In this document: piece by piece, positions 13,324 to 14,298 of the stretch | How positions within the stretch are numbered: position 1 is the first letter of the stretch | Layout: each line of letters begins with the position of its first letter | NCBI GenBank assembly: GCA_026984355.1 | Contig: JALSSG010000111.1 | Coordinates: forward strand, 1 to 14,298 | DNA length: 14,298 nucleotides | Direction: 5' to 3' | Source of the DNA: Hydrogenothermaceae bacterium | GTDB taxonomy: Bacteria; Aquificota; Aquificia; Aquificales; Hydrogenothermaceae | The notes under the pieces: model-generated | Database searches by the model: none | The model's input: the letters and a program-made list of their open reading frames with translations, nothing else | Told to the model about the DNA's origin: nothing | Program-made: the position numbers and the translations under genes

Positions 13324-13701
13324 ATGGAAAAAAGAATTCATTTATCAGATGAGGTTGTAAAAAATTATCTGAAGAAAAAAGGTATTTTAGAAACTGTCAA
13401 AGAAGCAATTAGAGAAACAAAACCAGATTTAAAATTTGCAGGAGCTACAGTTTATCTTTTAGGAAAAGAACACGTACTTGTATTATTTTTAGATGAAGAA
13501 GAAAATCCTATATCTGATATGCTTATTGATTTAAAAAATAATGAAGTTATAACAGACCCTAAAATGTTTAAAGTAAAAATAGAAATACCACCGCAAGAAA
13601 CTATGGAACATTATAAGCTGTGGATAGATAACAGATACTACGAAGGTAAAGCAGAACTTTTACATCCCTGGCTTACTCAAGAGGAAATTTTTGGCACTTG
13701 A
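13324..13701 (+). CDS. Conserved-looking protein of unknown function, 125 residues
   Basis: I do not recognise this family. The protein is small and charged, with no signal peptide, no membrane segment and no cysteine, so it is probably cytoplasmic. An N-terminal helical part (about 5-33, HLSDEVVKNYLKKKGI) is followed by an alternating pattern of hydrophobic strands (FAGATVYLLGKEHVLVLFLDEE, about 37-58, then SDMLIDLKN). The C-terminal part ends LLHPWLTQEEIFGT, rich in aromatic and acidic residues. A good ribosome site (GGAGGGG, 13312-13318) lies before the ATG. It sits between rlmB and a molybdenum-hydroxylase small subunit, 35 and 32 bases away. It could belong to either transcription unit, so context does not settle its role. 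Confidence 0.8.
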   Translation: MEKRIHLSDEVVKNYLKKKGILETVKEAIRETKPDLKFAGATVYLLGKEHVLVLFLDEEENPISDMLIDLKNNEVITDPKMFKVKIEIPPQETMEHYKLWIDNRYYEGKAELLHPWLTQEEIFGT

Positions 13702-13733
13702 CTTAGGAATCTTTTATAAAGAATTTTATTTTT

Positions 13734-14195
13734 ATGGAGCTATTAGTTAATGGGAAACTTTATAAAATTAATGTCAGGAAAGATAAAAAACTTCTTTGGG
13801 TTCTAAGAGATGACCTTAACCTAACAGGAACAAAATATGGCTGTGGTAAAGCCCTTTGTGGCTTTTGTACTGTTTTAATAGACGGTGTGGCTGTAAGAAG
13901 CTGTCAGGTACCAGTATATCAGGTTGAAAGAAAGGAGATTTTGACTATAGAAGGAGTTCCAGAGAATCACCCTGTAAAAAAAGCATGGATAGAATTAGAT
14001 GTACCACAATGTGGGTATTGCCAACCGGGGCAGATAATGCAGGCTATTTTTTTACTCTCTAACAATCCAGAACCTGATTTAGATGAGATAACTTCTGTAA
14101 TGTATGGAAATCTATGTAGATGCGGAACTTATCCAAGAATAATAAAAGCTATAAAACTTGCATCAAAATATATGAGATATAACAATGCTAAGTAG
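13734..14195 (+). CDS. [2Fe-2S] subunit of a molybdenum hydroxylase (CoxS/IorA-like)
   Basis: This is the iron-sulfur electron-transfer subunit of a xanthine oxidase family enzyme (carbon monoxide dehydrogenase, isoquinoline oxidoreductase or aldehyde dehydrogenase types). In 153 residues it has both cluster motifs: the plant-ferredoxin-like Cys37, Cys42, Cys45, Cys57 and the helical-domain Cys93, Cys96, Cys128, Cys130 (CGYCQPGQ ... CRCGTYPRI). The N-terminus MELLVNGKLYKINV is standard, so the ATG at 13734 stands even though no clear Shine-Dalgarno precedes it. Its end overlaps the next gene by 11 bases. Because that gene begins with a Tat signal and no FAD subunit lies between, the arrangement matches two-subunit IorAB-like periplasmic enzymes. 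In these the small subunit would be exported with its Tat-bearing partner. The substrate cannot be predicted. Confidence 0.93.
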   Translation: MELLVNGKLYKINVRKDKKLLWVLRDDLNLTGTKYGCGKALCGFCTVLIDGVAVRSCQVPVYQVERKEILTIEGVPENHPVKKAWIELDVPQCGYCQPGQIMQAIFLLSNNPEPDLDEITSVMYGNLCRCGTYPRIIKAIKLASKYMRYNNAK

Positions 14196-14298
14196 AAGAG
14201 ATTTTTTAAAACTTTCAGGTTTAACTCTTGCAATAGCTATTACACCTAAAGGTTATAGGGTTCTTTTTGCAAAAGACATACAGAACCTTCAAGTCAAT
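14185..14298 (+). CDS. Tat-exported protein, probably the molybdopterin (IorB-like) subunit, partial
   Basis: Only 38 codons are in the window. They read MLSRRDFLKLSGLTLAIAI and onward, a textbook twin-arginine signal (S-R-R-D-F-L-K) with a hydrophobic stretch. No AxA-type cleavage motif is obvious in the visible part. The ATG overlaps the end of the [2Fe-2S] subunit gene by 11 bases, which implies coupled translation. By position and signal type it is most likely the large molybdopterin-binding subunit of an isoquinoline-oxidoreductase-like or aldehyde-oxidising enzyme. That identity is inference, since no catalytic domain is visible before the window ends. Confidence 0.8.
   Translation, partial: MLSRRDFLKLSGLTLAIAITPKGYRVLFAKDIQNLQVN

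Noticed and set aside
13698..13726. TTGACT at 13698 with TATAAA at 13715 as a promoter of the molybdenum hydroxylase
   Set aside because: The spacing is 11 bases, far from 17, and no other -10 box fits.

Overview
The window is AT-rich (mostly A/T-ending codons and long A and T runs), but its two tRNAs are about 62-64 % G+C. That contrast is typical of a thermophile with an AT-rich genome. Several proteins point the same way: an archaeal-type S-adenosylmethionine synthetase in an otherwise bacterial gene set, and an FtsH with the P-loop GDPGVGKT, close to my recollection of Aquifex FtsH. Together with the gene order, these suggest a member of the Aquificota, perhaps Hydrogenothermaceae (Sulfurihydrogenibium/Persephonella-like). 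This assignment is inference from the sequence alone. No phage, insertion sequence, CRISPR array or obvious genomic island is visible. The longest stretch without a gene is only about 150 bases (2839-2986), and it holds divergent promoters.

Layout. (1) 1-2838, minus strand: archaeal-type MAT, then hemW, then a truncated trpG/pabA, closely spaced and probably co-transcribed. (2) 2896-6618, plus strand: tandem promoters, rpsT (ribosomal protein S20), a tRNA with anticodon CAU, tilS and ftsH. The tRNA lies only 6 bases upstream of tilS, whose product modifies a CAU tRNA. This cluster covers translation and membrane protein quality control and ends at a hairpin shared with the convergent operon. 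(3) 10871-6632, minus strand: a TonB-like protein, an RluD-type pseudouridine synthase and an 811-residue exported protein built from a seven-repeat propeller, three ASH/HYDIN-like domains and a Gly-Gly-Cys/transmembrane/Arg tail. The promoter of this operon places its start almost exactly at the tonB ATG, which suggests a leaderless mRNA. (4) 10918-11907, plus strand: gpsA, ending one base from the 3' end of the convergent tRNA-Phe gene (11984-11909). (5) 12075-13701, plus strand: a TlpA-like exported thioredoxin, an RlmB/TrmH-family rRNA methyltransferase and a 125-residue protein of unknown function. (6) 13734 to the right edge: the [2Fe-2S] subunit of a molybdenum hydroxylase (xanthine oxidase family), overlapping the start of a Tat-exported partner, probably its molybdopterin subunit, cut by the window end.

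Most of the window is housekeeping. The parts that deserve attention are the tRNA(CAU)-tilS arrangement without a Shine-Dalgarno, the multi-domain surface protein with a possible sorting tail, the two genes with apparent leaderless starts, the very tight gpsA/tRNA-Phe convergence, and the unassigned 125-residue protein.
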